Positions 9,563 through 18,230 are shown, counted from the stretch's first letter. The stretch: 64,000 nucleotides of DNA from Sulfitobacter brevis (GCF_900112755.1 NZ_FOMW01000011.1:1-64000), one strand, 5' to 3'. Translations and numbers: made by a program. The notes: a model not told the origin generated them from the letters alone.

Positions 9563-10041
9563 GGTATCGCCCCCCGACCAGAACGCTAATTACTCTGCTA
9601 TCCTGATTTACGCTGAATTTGCATTTCAAAGAAAGGGCTATATTGTGAAATCTGCAAAAAGCGGCCTCTGCATGAGCACCTATGGATTATAGCGGATCGC
9701 GGCGATCTTCCGATTCGGAAAACTTGGGGGAAAACCTTGGCGATGAGACACTATAATGCGGGACATCCCCTGCGCATCCGCTACACATTGGGGGACAAAT
9801 ACGCCGCATTAAGGGACAGCATGAATGTCCCCCCTTACCTATTATACCTAAATTTTATTCTGATGAGTAAGATCGGGCGAGCCTCAGGCAAACCAGCCCT
9901 TGACAGAATCGGTGTTCAGGACGCAAATCAGGACATGGGGCCGGAAGTGCGTTGGCATTCGCCCCTCAAAGCGATCCAACAAGAGATCACGACCGAGGCG
10001 GCACATCCCTTCTAAAGGCGAAGTGCGAAACGGGGGCAGCT
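9563..10041. other. Probable replication origin region between parA and the DnaA-like initiator
   Basis: About 480 bp without a convincing gene. It contains three direct copies of GGGACA (9760, 9792, 9813) and one inverted copy (TGTCCC at 9826). The last two form the hairpin GGGACA-N7-TGTCCC. An AT-rich stretch follows at about 9838-9865. In roseobacter replicons of this type the origin is expected next to the initiator gene, so these short repeats are candidate initiator sites. The open frame running in from 9952 joins the initiator in frame but has no ribosome binding site. Confidence 0.5.
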
Positions 10042-10722
10042 ATGCTTTCACCAAAACCCGTGGGGCGTCATGCCAGTGCACGGAAGTATGACATCATCAC
10101 CGCACTCGGGGCCTATGCCCTCGCAGGCGGCAAACACGATCACCGACTGGTGCTGCGGTTGATCACTCTGATCACGGCCCGCTACAATTGGGGCCGTGAC
10201 GAACTCGCCGTGGGACAGCGCGAGATTGCGCGTCTGTGGTCAGTGGACGAGCGCACCGTCAAACGCGAGATGGCCAAACTACGGGCGTTGGGATGGCTGG
10301 TGGTGCGGCGCCAGGGTGCACGTGGGCACGTGACAGAGTACCGTATTGATATCGAAGCCCTGCTCGCTAAAACCGAACCGCAATGGGCTGCCGTTGGTCC
10401 CGACTTCGAGATGCGCATGACAGGCACGCCAGAGCCACAACGGGTGGTGCCATTGCCGGTGCGCGGTACGGTGCCCGCACCACAGATCGGCGACGGGTAT
10501 GAATGGCAGTTGGCGCAAGCGGTGCTGCATGCCGAAGATCCGGGGGTCTACGGCAGTTGGCTACACGCGTTAGCTCGGGCCGAGCGGGCAGGGGGACGCC
10601 TGACCTTGCGCGCGCCAAGCCGTTTTCATGGAGCCTATGTGCAGACCCATCTGGCCGCGCGTGTGCTGACAGCGGTGCAGGCGGTCGATAGCGATGTCTC
10701 GGACGTTGTTATCATTTGTTAA
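10042..10722 (+). CDS. DnaA-like plasmid replication initiator
   Basis: 226 residues from the ATG preceded by GGGGGCAG. The N-terminal part MLSPKPVGRHASARKYDI and the segment ARYNWGRDELAVGQREIARLW with SVDERTVKREMAKLRALGWL (about 47-85) form a helix-turn-helix domain. The C-terminal part, YGSWLHALARAERAGGRLTL through RAPSRFHGAYVQTHL, resembles the N-terminal domain of chromosomal DnaA, which gives this family its name. There is no AAA+ domain, as expected for the family. These proteins are known as replicases of roseobacter plasmids and chromids, paired with a parAB operon as seen here. The frame is open upstream to 9952, but the downstream ATG fits known family starts better. Confidence 0.85.
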   Translation: MLSPKPVGRHASARKYDIITALGAYALAGGKHDHRLVLRLITLITARYNWGRDELAVGQREIARLWSVDERTVKREMAKLRALGWLVVRRQGARGHVTEYRIDIEALLAKTEPQWAAVGPDFEMRMTGTPEPQRVVPLPVRGTVPAPQIGDGYEWQLAQAVLHAEDPGVYGSWLHALARAERAGGRLTLRAPSRFHGAYVQTHLAARVLTAVQAVDSDVSDVVIIC

Positions 10723-10785
10723 TCAGCGCATTTAAGTGATTGCTTAGGGGGTCTTGAGGGGGGTTGAAACCCGCTCCTATTTACA

Positions 10786-10821
10786 CTCCATCTTGGCGGC
10801 AGAACCCGCTGCTTGATGGAG
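10786..10821 (+). promoter_or_regulatory. Leader hairpin covering the tupA Shine-Dalgarno
   Basis: CTCCATC (10786-10792) pairs with GATGGAG (10815-10821), and GCGG (10796-10799) pairs with CCGC (10806-10809) inside the loop. The 3' arm contains GGAG, the only candidate ribosome binding site for the ATG at 10833. Folding would hide it. A possible promoter (TTGAGG 10754, TATTTA 10778) would start transcription close to the 5' arm, so the actual transcript start decides whether the hairpin forms. Confidence 0.4.
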
Positions 10822-10832
10822 CTTTCCCTGAG

Positions 10833-11633
10833 ATGAAGAAAATGTTGATGACCGCGCTTGCGGTTACGCTGGCTGGCACACTCGCGCAGGCCGAGCAGAT
10901 GAAGCTTGCCGTGACCACCTCCTTTGAAAACTCCGGCCTGTCCGAGGTTTTGCTGCCCAAGATCGCCGAAGACACCGGCATCGAAGTGCAACTGCTGGTG
11001 GTTGGCACGGGGCAGGCAATCCGGCTGGGCGAGGCGGGGGATGTCGATGCAATTCTGGTGCATTCGCGCAAGGCAGAGGAGGCTTTCGTGGCCGCAGGCT
11101 ATGGCACCCATCGCCGCGAGATCATGTATAACGATTTCGTGCTGATTGGTCCTGCAGCCAATCCGGCGGGCGTAGAGGATGATGCCTCGGTCATTGAAGC
11201 CATGCAGGACATTGAAGCGGCTCAGGCCCCGTTCGTGAGCCGGGGCGATGACAGTGGCACCCACAAGGCAGAACTGGCGGTCTGGGCCAAGGCGGAGCTT
11301 GATCCGACAGAATTTGGCGCATGGTATAATGCTGTGGGCGCGGGCATGGGCGCGGCGCTTAACACGGCAGCAGGGCTAGATGCCTATATCCTTGCGGATC
11401 GTGCCAGCTGGCTGAAGTTTGGCAACAAGGCGGGGCTAAAGCTTCTCTACTCAGGGGATTCGGCTCTGTTTAATCAATATGCCTACCTGCCGGTGAACCC
11501 AGAGAAGCAGGGTCATGTTAAAGCTGAACTGGCGCGGAAGCTGGAGGATTGGCTCGTCAGCGAATCCGCCAAAGCCCTGATCGACGGCTATAAGATCAAC
11601 GGCGAAACGCTGTTTGTGTTCAACGCGGAATAG
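10833..11633 (+). CDS. tupA: Tungstate-type ABC transporter substrate-binding protein (TupA-like)
   Basis: 266 residues with a signal peptide (about 1-20, ending AQA). The mature start has VTTSFENSGL, corresponding to the TTTS-x-x-SGL oxyanion-binding motif of TupA, then a GTGQA segment and FVSRGDDSGTHKAEL, the second anion-binding loop. TupA captures tungstate (or molybdate) in the periplasm for the TupBC importer. No tupB or tupC is adjacent: the next genes run in the opposite direction. It lies beside the formate dehydrogenase island, whose catalytic subunit binds molybdenum or tungsten, which fits. Its permease and ATPase must be elsewhere, or it may be a sensor-like orphan. The start chosen is the ATG that begins the signal peptide. 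Confidence 0.85.
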   Translation: MKKMLMTALAVTLAGTLAQAEQMKLAVTTSFENSGLSEVLLPKIAEDTGIEVQLLVVGTGQAIRLGEAGDVDAILVHSRKAEEAFVAAGYGTHRREIMYNDFVLIGPAANPAGVEDDASVIEAMQDIEAAQAPFVSRGDDSGTHKAELAVWAKAELDPTEFGAWYNAVGAGMGAALNTAAGLDAYILADRASWLKFGNKAGLKLLYSGDSALFNQYAYLPVNPEKQGHVKAELARKLEDWLVSESAKALIDGYKINGETLFVFNAE

Positions 11634-11678
11634 CACACCTTTGGTTCGGCCCGCTTGGACGCGTGCCGATGCCCAATG

Positions 11679-12209
11679 TTAGTGACTATGGCCGTGGCCA
11701 TCATGGCTGTGCCCGTGACCGTGGTTATCCTCTTCATCAAGCGAGCCGTGAACCGCGAATTGATCGAGTTCGGCGGCGCGGGCTTCGATAGCGCGGTAGG
11801 TTTCGCGCACGCCAGCTTCGGTCAACTCGCGCGACACGGTCAGCAGGGTGTTGCTGTCATGATCGTCACAGAGCGAGACCATGTGATCGACCTCTTCGGT
11901 GGCGACGGGCAGCGCCGCCTCGACGGATGGGGCGCCATAGATGTCGACGAAATGTTGGGCGAGGGCGGTGATGATCCATTCCCGCTCGCTCGGTTCAATC
12001 TGGGTGACGGCGACAAAGCTAACGCGGCCAAAGGTTTCGCACCCCATCCAGCCATTGGCGAAGGCTTGGCGCGGCTTGCCGACCAGATCGCCTTGGGACC
12101 AGTCCGAGAACTCGAACCCGCCAGAAACACACCATTCACCGGTGCGGGCGGGGTTGTGAAAGACGCGGGTGTCGCTTTCGTCAAAATGAATGGCACGGGC
12201 GAGTTTCAT
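11679..12209 (-). CDS. DUF6505 family protein, His-rich tail
   Basis: 176 residues, soluble, no signal peptide. It begins MKLARAIHFDESDTRVFHNPA and contains a WCVSGGFEFSDW segment. The last 15 residues are a metal-binding-like tail of alternating Gly-His (HGHGHSHDGHGHSH). The function of the family is unknown. It is the last gene of a leftward formate dehydrogenase accessory operon and overlaps the preceding gene by 4 bp. The His tail suggests metal storage or delivery, but this is only inference. Confidence 0.8.
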   Translation of the reverse strand: MKLARAIHFDESDTRVFHNPARTGEWCVSGGFEFSDWSQGDLVGKPRQAFANGWMGCETFGRVSFVAVTQIEPSEREWIITALAQHFVDIYGAPSVEAALPVATEEVDHMVSLCDDHDSNTLLTVSRELTEAGVRETYRAIEARAAELDQFAVHGSLDEEDNHGHGHSHDGHGHSH

Positions 12210-12913
12210 GGGGTGTCCTTTAACAAGGCAGTGAGCGGGATCAACTTGGCGTGCCCGTCCTGTTTCAGCAACAGGCCAAAATTTTCGTCAACGCCGAGGA
12301 AATGGCCGCTGCCTTGGGCGGTGGTAATCTCGGTGCCGATGCCATGGGCAAGGCCGGTCCATTCGCGGTGCAGGGTCGCGGTGCCGCCGTCTTCCCACGT
12401 ATTCAGGCCGACGAGCGTGTGCCGGATCCATGCCTCCAGCAGGCGGGTCGGATCGACCTCGGCGCAACCTTCGGCATAAAGCGCGGTGCGGTCCGGTGTC
12501 AGGCCGGTCTCCTCGCTCTCGGGCCAGAGCGGCAGGTCGAGGCCGATCACCAGCCAGTCAGGGACATCCTGCGGATTTGTGGTCGAGGCGCGCAGGCTAA
12601 GATCGCCGCAATGGCCGCCATTGACCCAAATGCGACCATTCCAGCCCAGATGCACGCCAACCTCCGGAGGGGCCAGTGCGCCCAAGGCGTTCTGAAAACC
12701 GACACCACAGAGGGGCAGGGCGATAACTGCCTGTTCCAGCGGGGTTTCCGGCGCAAAAACGATAGCTGCCTGCAGCCTGTCCGGGGCAATCTGATGCAAA
12801 ACCAATCCCGCGTCACAGCCTGCCGCCGCCGCCTCAACAGCCGCCGCGAGGGGGGATACCCCTGCGGCAGCAGCGCGGCCTTGAAACAGCGGCGGAAAGG
12901 TAGGTTCGGTCAT
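12206..12913 (-). CDS. Biotin/lipoate ligase-like protein (DUF4444)
   Basis: 235 residues. The N-terminal two thirds look like the BPL/LplA ligase fold: VFAPETPLEQA, ALPLCGVGFQNALGAL and the segment VGVHLGWNGRIWVNGGHCGD, where active ligases have a GRG..R..W-type nucleotide loop and an invariant Lys. The C-terminal WTGLAHGIGTEI ... GHFLGVDENFGLLL is the DUF4444 part. The classical catalytic motifs are not obvious, so ligase activity is doubtful. It sits between DUF6505 and Mrp with 4-bp overlaps at both ends, and probably serves formate dehydrogenase maturation. Confidence 0.8.
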   Translation of the reverse strand: MTEPTFPPLFQGRAAAAGVSPLAAAVEAAAAGCDAGLVLHQIAPDRLQAAIVFAPETPLEQAVIALPLCGVGFQNALGALAPPEVGVHLGWNGRIWVNGGHCGDLSLRASTTNPQDVPDWLVIGLDLPLWPESEETGLTPDRTALYAEGCAEVDPTRLLEAWIRHTLVGLNTWEDGGTATLHREWTGLAHGIGTEITTAQGSGHFLGVDENFGLLLKQDGHAKLIPLTALLKDTP

Positions 12914-13983
12914 GCGTTGCCGTCAGCGATCAATTGCCGCGCCACGCTGCGGAAGGCTTGGGCCTGCGCACTATCGGGCTTGGACACCACGATCGGCGCC
13001 CCACCGTCGGCCGCCAACCGGATATCCAGATGCAGTGGAATTTCAGCAAGCAGCGGCACGCCGATCTTCTTGGCCTCCAGCGCAACGCCACCATGGCCGA
13101 ACATATGTTCCTCATGGCCGCAGTTGGAGCAGATATGCGTGCTCATGTTCTCGATCATCCCAATGATCGGGGTTTTAAGCTGGTTGAACATGTCGATGCC
13201 CTTGCGGGCATCAATCAGCGCCACATCTTGCGGGGTCGAGACGATGATTGCGCCGGTCACGTCAGCTTTTTGCGCGAGCGTCATCTGCACATCGCCGGTG
13301 CCGGGTGGCAGATCGACGATCAGCACATCCAGCGCGCCCCATTGGACCTGCGTCATCATCTGTTGCAGCGCGCCCATCAGCATCGGCCCGCGCCAGACCA
13401 CAGCTTGGTCTTCGTTGGTCATCAAGCCGATCGACATCATCGTCACGCCGTAGTTGCGCATCGGTAAAATGGTCTTGCCATCGGGCGAGGAAGGCCGCCC
13501 AGAGACACCCAGCATACGCGGCTGCGAGGGGCCGTAAACATCGGCGTCCAGTAACCCGACGCGGCGCCCTTCGGCGGCCAAAGCGCAGGCGAGGTTGGCC
13601 GCGACGGTAGATTTTCCGACACCGCCTTTGCCCGAAGCCACGGCGATGATCCGGTCAACTCCGGGGATCTTCTGCGGGCCGGAGGGCGTGGAGGCGCGGC
13701 CCGGTTTCAGGTCCGGTGGCGGGGCGGCAGGTTTGCTATGCGCGGTCATGATCACCGACACGGGGCCGACCTCCGGCATGGCCTTTAGCGCGGCCTCGGC
13801 GGCAGCCCGTACGTCACCGTATGCATCGGCATGGCTCGGGCTGATTTCCAAAACGAAACGCACGGCACCACCGTCACCGATGGTTAGCGCCTTGACGACG
13901 CCCGCCTCCACCAGCGAGGTGCCGGTGACCGGATCGGTGAGGGTTTTCAGAACGTCGAGAACTTCTTCGCGGGTCGGGGTCAC
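12910..13983 (-). CDS. apbC: Mrp/ApbC-family Fe-S cluster carrier ATPase
   Basis: 357 residues. An N-terminal DUF59/MIP18 domain (about 3-80) is linked by a Pro-rich segment to a deviant P-loop ATPase with GKGGVGKST at 118-126, LLDADVYGPSQPRMLG, and ICSNCGHEEHMFG, the CxxC that holds a bridging [4Fe-4S] cluster in the dimer. Members carry Fe-S clusters to target apoproteins. Here the gene is inside the formate dehydrogenase accessory operon, so its likely clients are the FdhA/FdhB and 4Fe-4S proteins encoded nearby, although Mrp is often a housekeeping gene. It follows the DUF6494 gene by 1 bp. Confidence 0.93.
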   Translation of the reverse strand: MTPTREEVLDVLKTLTDPVTGTSLVEAGVVKALTIGDGGAVRFVLEISPSHADAYGDVRAAAEAALKAMPEVGPVSVIMTAHSKPAAPPPDLKPGRASTPSGPQKIPGVDRIIAVASGKGGVGKSTVAANLACALAAEGRRVGLLDADVYGPSQPRMLGVSGRPSSPDGKTILPMRNYGVTMMSIGLMTNEDQAVVWRGPMLMGALQQMMTQVQWGALDVLIVDLPPGTGDVQMTLAQKADVTGAIIVSTPQDVALIDARKGIDMFNQLKTPIIGMIENMSTHICSNCGHEEHMFGHGGVALEAKKIGVPLLAEIPLHLDIRLAADGGAPIVVSKPDSAQAQAFRSVARQLIADGNA

Positions 13984-13984
13984 G

Positions 13985-14179
13985 TCAGGATTGCCCTTCG
14001 ATCTTGCCGGTCACTTCGTGGGTCAGGTCAAGCCCGTCCACCGTCAGCACAACGCGGGCCTGAAAGGTTTTTCCAGCGGTGTCGCCGGCATTGCGCATGG
14101 CTTCTTCGATGGCCTGTTGCGAGGTCACGCCGACCTGCTTGAGGAACTTGCGCATCGACATGTTGAATTCGTCGCTCAT
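13985..14179 (-). CDS. Small DUF6494 family protein
   Basis: 64 residues starting MSDEFNMSMRKFLKQVGVTS; the frame also extends upstream into the neighbouring gene, but this ATG is preceded by GGACCTCTC and fits the family. The sequence is soluble with a helix (QQAIEEAMRNAG) followed by a beta-rich end (ARVVLTVDGLDLTHEVTGKI). Function unknown. Homologues are typically next to Mrp in formate dehydrogenase loci, which suggests an accessory role in cofactor insertion or Fe-S delivery. Confidence 0.75.
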   Translation of the reverse strand: MSDEFNMSMRKFLKQVGVTSQQAIEEAMRNAGDTAGKTFQARVVLTVDGLDLTHEVTGKIEGQS

Positions 14180-14241
14180 GAGAGAGGTCCTTTGATCTGG
14201 ACAGCCGCGCGAGGTGCGCGGGCTGCGGGTCGCGCGCGGGC

Positions 14242-16194
14242 CTAATGGTCTTTGCGCTTGGTGAAATAGTCTTCGCTGGTGCGGGGTTTGGGACGTTCTT
14301 TGCCAACGAATGGATTGTTTTCGGAATGATACTGGGCGTTGATCCGGCAGGTGTCGCACATCTGGATCATCCGCGCAGCGGTGCTGTTCTGGAACATCGC
14401 GTGCTTGCCTGCGAGCTTTTCGGTGATCTTCTCGACGGTGGATTTCACCCCGAAAAGATTGCCACATTCGACACAGGCAAACGGCTCCTCCTCATGCAGC
14501 ACTTTCTGGGTAAAGGCGGCGTCGGTGATGTCCATCTGCGGCTTGAGGGTAATCGCGTCTTCGGGACAGATATTGGCGCAAAGGCCGCATTGCAGGCAGG
14601 CGTCTTCCTGAAAGCGCAGTTGCGGCATATCGGGGTTATCGCCAAGCGCGCCGGACGGGCAGAGCGAGACGCACGACAGGCACAACGTGCAGGCATCTGT
14701 ATCGACCAGCACTGCGCCATAGGGCGCGCCGGCAGGCAGGGCGATTTGTGTGCCTTCAGGGTTGAGCGTTTTGGTGGCCAGACGGGCGACCTGACGGCGG
14801 TTGCCCATCGGCAGGGCAGGCGCGTGGCTGGTGGCGGGTGCGGCGGTATCAAACAGCAAGTCCGACAGCGCGTCGGGATCGCCAAGATCGGCCAGTTGCA
14901 CGAGGGTGGACCCGGCCAGCGCATTGGCCAGATCGGTTTCGCGCAACGGTGCCTCACGCTCGGTCTTGGGGGAGAGCAGCACGGTAACCTGGGTAAAGCC
15001 TGCCATCCCTGCGGCGAGCATTTCGGCGTGGCCGAAGCTGGCCAAAGCGGTGCTTTCGAGCGGGATCACATCGGCGGGCAGGCCACGGCCAAAACGCGCG
15101 GCGAGGCGGATCATTTCGCTGCCATGATCGGCATCGTGGACCAACAGGCGCGGCGCTTTGCCGCCCGCATCGCGGTAGGTTGTGGCGAGGGTGCGCAGGC
15201 GCAAAAACAGGTGATCGACCGGCGGGTCGTCAAAGCTGATCGCACCGGAGGGGCAGACCGCCGAGCAGGCACCGCAGCCTGCGCAGATCATCGGATCGAC
15301 GCTGACGGTATCGCCATCAGGCGTGATCGCGCCAGTGGGGCATAGATCAAGACAGCGCGAACAGGCGGGTTGGCCGGCGCGGGAATGGGCGCAGAGATTG
15401 GCCTCGAACCGGACGTAGAGCGGTTTTTCAAAGGTGCCAATCATCTGCGAGGCTTGGAGCACCGCATCAGCGACTGCTGTGGTGCTGCCCGGATCGGCAC
15501 GCAGATAGCCATCGCGTTTGGCGTCGGCGGCAAACAGCGGGCCTTCGCCGCGCAGATCAAGGATCACATCACATTGCGATCGCGCGCCATCGCGCGGGGC
15601 GGTCAGCGGATGGGCCTCGCGACCACCCGGATTGACCTGTTGCAGCGCGTCGATCTGGACCTCGAAATTACCCAGCGATCCGGTGGCACGGCTGAGTTTG
15701 CCAATCACGGTATCATAGCTGGGCAGATGGCGTGGCGGCGTGCCGGTGGGCAGCAGATGCGTGACTGCAAGGGTATCGGCCAACGTCGCAGCGGCCTCGA
15801 ACGCCGCTTCGGATGCGCCAAGGATCAGGCAGGTGCCTTCGGAGATGACATCGACAAAATTGGCCGAAGATGCGGGCAGCGCCGCCTCGGCTACAAGGGC
15901 AGCCATTTTCGGCGCGGCGTCAGGATCGGCGGACCAACCGGCGCGGTCACGAATGTCGACAAATTCGGGCGCAGTTAAGCCCAGCTCTTCGGCAAGTGCT
16001 GAAAATCGCGGTGCTTCTTGCTGACAGGCAATGGTGACGGCGCCTTGGGCCATCGCGGCGCTGGCCTCGTCAATCTGCGCGTCACACAAATTAGTGAAGA
16101 CCTTTGAGCAGACCCGGCCCGTGGCACTGCCAATGGTCACGGCGTCCAGCGTCTGACTGCCCAGACAGTCGCAGATCATCAGTTTTTTTGTCAT
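14242..16194 (-). CDS. Multi-cluster 4Fe-4S protein of the formate dehydrogenase locus
   Basis: 650 residues from MTKKLMICDCLGSQ, preceded by AGGGA. It contains a double ferredoxin module around 276-322 (CSRCLDLCP and CAGCGACSAVCP), a further pair around 500-542 (CTLCLSCVSLCP and CLQCGLCANICP), and C-terminal CxxC pairs (CVECG near 572, CDTC near 612). The N-terminal 250 residues contain CDCLGSQ and CQQEAP motifs, possibly another metal or persulfide site. No membrane segment is seen. Such proteins accompany formate dehydrogenase clusters in alphaproteobacteria and are inferred to supply electrons or help cofactor insertion; biochemical function is not established. It is the first gene of the leftward operon and divergent from DUF3305. 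Confidence 0.85.
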   Translation of the reverse strand: MTKKLMICDCLGSQTLDAVTIGSATGRVCSKVFTNLCDAQIDEASAAMAQGAVTIACQQEAPRFSALAEELGLTAPEFVDIRDRAGWSADPDAAPKMAALVAEAALPASSANFVDVISEGTCLILGASEAAFEAAATLADTLAVTHLLPTGTPPRHLPSYDTVIGKLSRATGSLGNFEVQIDALQQVNPGGREAHPLTAPRDGARSQCDVILDLRGEGPLFAADAKRDGYLRADPGSTTAVADAVLQASQMIGTFEKPLYVRFEANLCAHSRAGQPACSRCLDLCPTGAITPDGDTVSVDPMICAGCGACSAVCPSGAISFDDPPVDHLFLRLRTLATTYRDAGGKAPRLLVHDADHGSEMIRLAARFGRGLPADVIPLESTALASFGHAEMLAAGMAGFTQVTVLLSPKTEREAPLRETDLANALAGSTLVQLADLGDPDALSDLLFDTAAPATSHAPALPMGNRRQVARLATKTLNPEGTQIALPAGAPYGAVLVDTDACTLCLSCVSLCPSGALGDNPDMPQLRFQEDACLQCGLCANICPEDAITLKPQMDITDAAFTQKVLHEEEPFACVECGNLFGVKSTVEKITEKLAGKHAMFQNSTAARMIQMCDTCRINAQYHSENNPFVGKERPKPRTSEDYFTKRKDH

Positions 16195-16380
16195 TCCATT
16201 CCCTGCAAAGCGCATTAGGGCGCTTTTTGTCCGGCCCACAGCTAGTCAAGAAACGCACCCAAGGTAAAGCCAATTCGGGCACGAGGGGCAGCACTATACT
16301 TTAGGGCGTTTACGCTAGGTAAAAAACACTTTGTCTTATCGGGCACTTGGTGCGATTATCGCAGGCACTAGGGAGACTTC
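16195..16380. promoter_or_regulatory. Divergent promoter region of the two formate dehydrogenase operons
   Basis: 186 bp between oppositely transcribed operons, so both promoters must lie here. TATACT at about 16301 and a TTTACG-N-TATC arrangement (16308-16342) are candidate elements. No strong operator palindrome was recognised. Confidence 0.45.
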
Positions 16381-16944
16381 ATGTACACGTATCCAGCTTC
16401 AGAAACGATTCCGGTCGGTGTAGTGATGCGCCGGTCAGCGGGAGTCACGCGCTGGGTTCAGTGGGCGTGGAAGGCCTTGGCGATCCTGCCAGGCGCCGGT
16501 CCAGCCGAATGGAAACTGTTGCGCGAAGACGGGAGTGCGACCGAGTTCCATGCGGGCACGCGGCCTTTAACGCTCTACCGGTCCGATACGGAAGCGTATG
16601 TTCATGAACTGGGATCGCGCGAGCCGTCGGTCTATATCGTTTTGCGACGTCGTGCCGCAGGCGGCGATCTGCCGTTGGAACTGGTGCTGATCACCGCCTC
16701 GCCTTATGAGGCGCAGGATTACGAGGATTCAGGCGAGGACATCGTGGAGAAAGTGGCAATGCCGCAGGGCATGCAGGACTGGGTCCGCTCGTATGTGGCG
16801 CGCCACCACGAGGAAGAAGCCTTTATCAAGCGCCGCCGCGATCGTGCGCGGGTGGACGGCGATCAAGATGGCATCGGCGATGCACGGATCAACCAGACCA
16901 CGGATGTATACCGCGCGCCGACCCGCAAGGCTGTTGTTCAATGA
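16381..16944 (+). CDS. DUF3305 domain protein
   Basis: 187 residues, soluble. It begins MYTYPASETIPVGVVMRRSAG and has the conserved RWVQWAWKALAILPGAG and YIVLRRR segments of the DUF3305 family; the C-terminal 60 residues are charged (FIKRRRDRARVDGD). Family function is unknown, but it occurs almost always directly before DUF3306 and formate dehydrogenase genes. It starts the rightward operon, with AGGGAGA before the ATG, and overlaps the next gene by 4 bp. Confidence 0.85.
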   Translation: MYTYPASETIPVGVVMRRSAGVTRWVQWAWKALAILPGAGPAEWKLLREDGSATEFHAGTRPLTLYRSDTEAYVHELGSREPSVYIVLRRRAAGGDLPLELVLITASPYEAQDYEDSGEDIVEKVAMPQGMQDWVRSYVARHHEEEAFIKRRRDRARVDGDQDGIGDARINQTTDVYRAPTRKAVVQ

Positions 16945-17564
16945 ACGCCCGCACCAGTTTTTGGGATCGCCGCCGCGCCGCCGTGCGCGAAGAGGCGGAA
17001 GCCGAGGCCCGCGAGGTTGAGGCCGCGCAGATAGCGGCACTGCCGCCAGAGCCCGAGCAGACGGATGCAGAAATACTTGAGACCTTGGGTCTGCCCGATC
17101 CGGACACACTGGAAGCGGGCGATGATTTTACTGCCTTTATGATCAAGGCAGTGCCGCACCACCTGCGCAACCGTGCGCTTCGCAAGCTATGGCGCAGCAA
17201 TCCGGTACTGGCCTGTCTTGACGGGTTAAACGATTATGATGACGACTATCTGACCGGCAGCACCGGCAATGGTCCGATCAAGACCGCCTATCAGGTGGGC
17301 AAGGGCATGACCTTCCATGTGGAGAAGATGGCCAAGCTGAAAGCGATGGCGGAAGAGGCGTTGGCCGGGACGCCGTGCGAGGAGCCAGTTGAGGCCGCGC
17401 CCGAAGAGACCCCCGCGCAGGACGAGCCTTTGTTCGCCGCGACCCCTGCGGCCGCGCCCGAGATCGATGCGCCCGTTCAAATCGCCGAGGCAGCACCCGA
17501 GGATGCTCCGGCAATGCCCGCGCCACGGCGCATGGTCTTTACCTATCAGGAGGGCACCGCGTGA
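16941..17564 (+). CDS. DUF3306 domain protein
   Basis: 207 residues. MNARTSFWDRRRAAVREEAEAEAREVEAA is a charged helix; the DUF3306 core follows with LGLPDPDTLEAGDDFTAF, VPHHLRNRALRKLWRSNPVLACLDGLNDYDDDY, which is the family signature. The C-terminal 70 residues are Ala/Pro/Glu-rich and probably disordered. The function is unknown; the strict pairing with DUF3305 and formate dehydrogenase implies a shared maturation task. Both ends overlap neighbours by 4 bp. Confidence 0.88.
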   Translation: MNARTSFWDRRRAAVREEAEAEAREVEAAQIAALPPEPEQTDAEILETLGLPDPDTLEAGDDFTAFMIKAVPHHLRNRALRKLWRSNPVLACLDGLNDYDDDYLTGSTGNGPIKTAYQVGKGMTFHVEKMAKLKAMAEEALAGTPCEEPVEAAPEETPAQDEPLFAATPAAAPEIDAPVQIAEAAPEDAPAMPAPRRMVFTYQEGTA

Positions 17565-18172
17565 CCGCCACTACCGCAACAGCACTGGTCGTCAGCGACG
17601 AAGACCGCCTGCGCGCCGACCTTTATAATTACCTCGGGCTAATCTTGTCGGGTCCGCCCGACCAGATGTTGCTGGAGCAAACCGCTGGATTGAGCGGCGA
17701 CAGCAGCCCCTTGGGCGAGGCCGTTGCCGGCTTGGCGCGGGTGGCGGCCGTGACCAAGCCCAAGACGGCGATGTCGGAATATCACGCGCTGTTCATCGGT
17801 CTGGGACGCGGCGAGTTGCTGCCCTATGCCAGCTACTATCTGACAGGTTTTTTGAACGAGAAGCCTTTGGCGCGGTTGCGCCGCGACATGGCTGCTTTGA
17901 CCATTACCCGCGCTCCGAACGTGTTCGAGCCGGAAGACAACATCGCCTCCTTGATGGAAATGATGGGCGGTATGATTGTCGGGCGGTTTGGCGCGGCAGC
18001 CAGCGAGACCCAGCAGAAGACGTTTTTCAACACCCATGTGGGGCCTTGGGCGACGCATTTCTTTTCGGATCTGCAAGCGGCCAAAACCTCGGTACTTTAT
18101 GCATCGGTGGGCGCGGTCGGTGCAGCATTTATGAATATCGAACGCGAAGCGTATCGGATGACGGCAGGCTGA
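17561..18172 (+). CDS. TorD/DmsD-family molybdoenzyme chaperone
   Basis: 203 residues, all-helical. It has the LRADLYNYLGLILSGPP start, EYHALFIGLGRGELLPYASYYLTGFLNEKPLARLRRDM (the TorD-type Y..LF.G...LP..S.Y signature) and ANVFEPEDNIASLMEMMGGMI. Members bind the Tat signal of a molybdoenzyme and hold it for cofactor loading before export. The expected client is FdhA, whose Tat signal begins about 370 bp downstream, or the small Tat peptide that follows. Confidence 0.88.
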   Translation: MTATTATALVVSDEDRLRADLYNYLGLILSGPPDQMLLEQTAGLSGDSSPLGEAVAGLARVAAVTKPKTAMSEYHALFIGLGRGELLPYASYYLTGFLNEKPLARLRRDMAALTITRAPNVFEPEDNIASLMEMMGGMIVGRFGAAASETQQKTFFNTHVGPWATHFFSDLQAAKTSVLYASVGAVGAAFMNIEREAYRMTAG

Positions 18173-18230
18173 CGGGTCTGCCATTAAACCGGCGGGGGTG
18201 CCCGCCAGAACATGAAAGGGGAGACATCCC

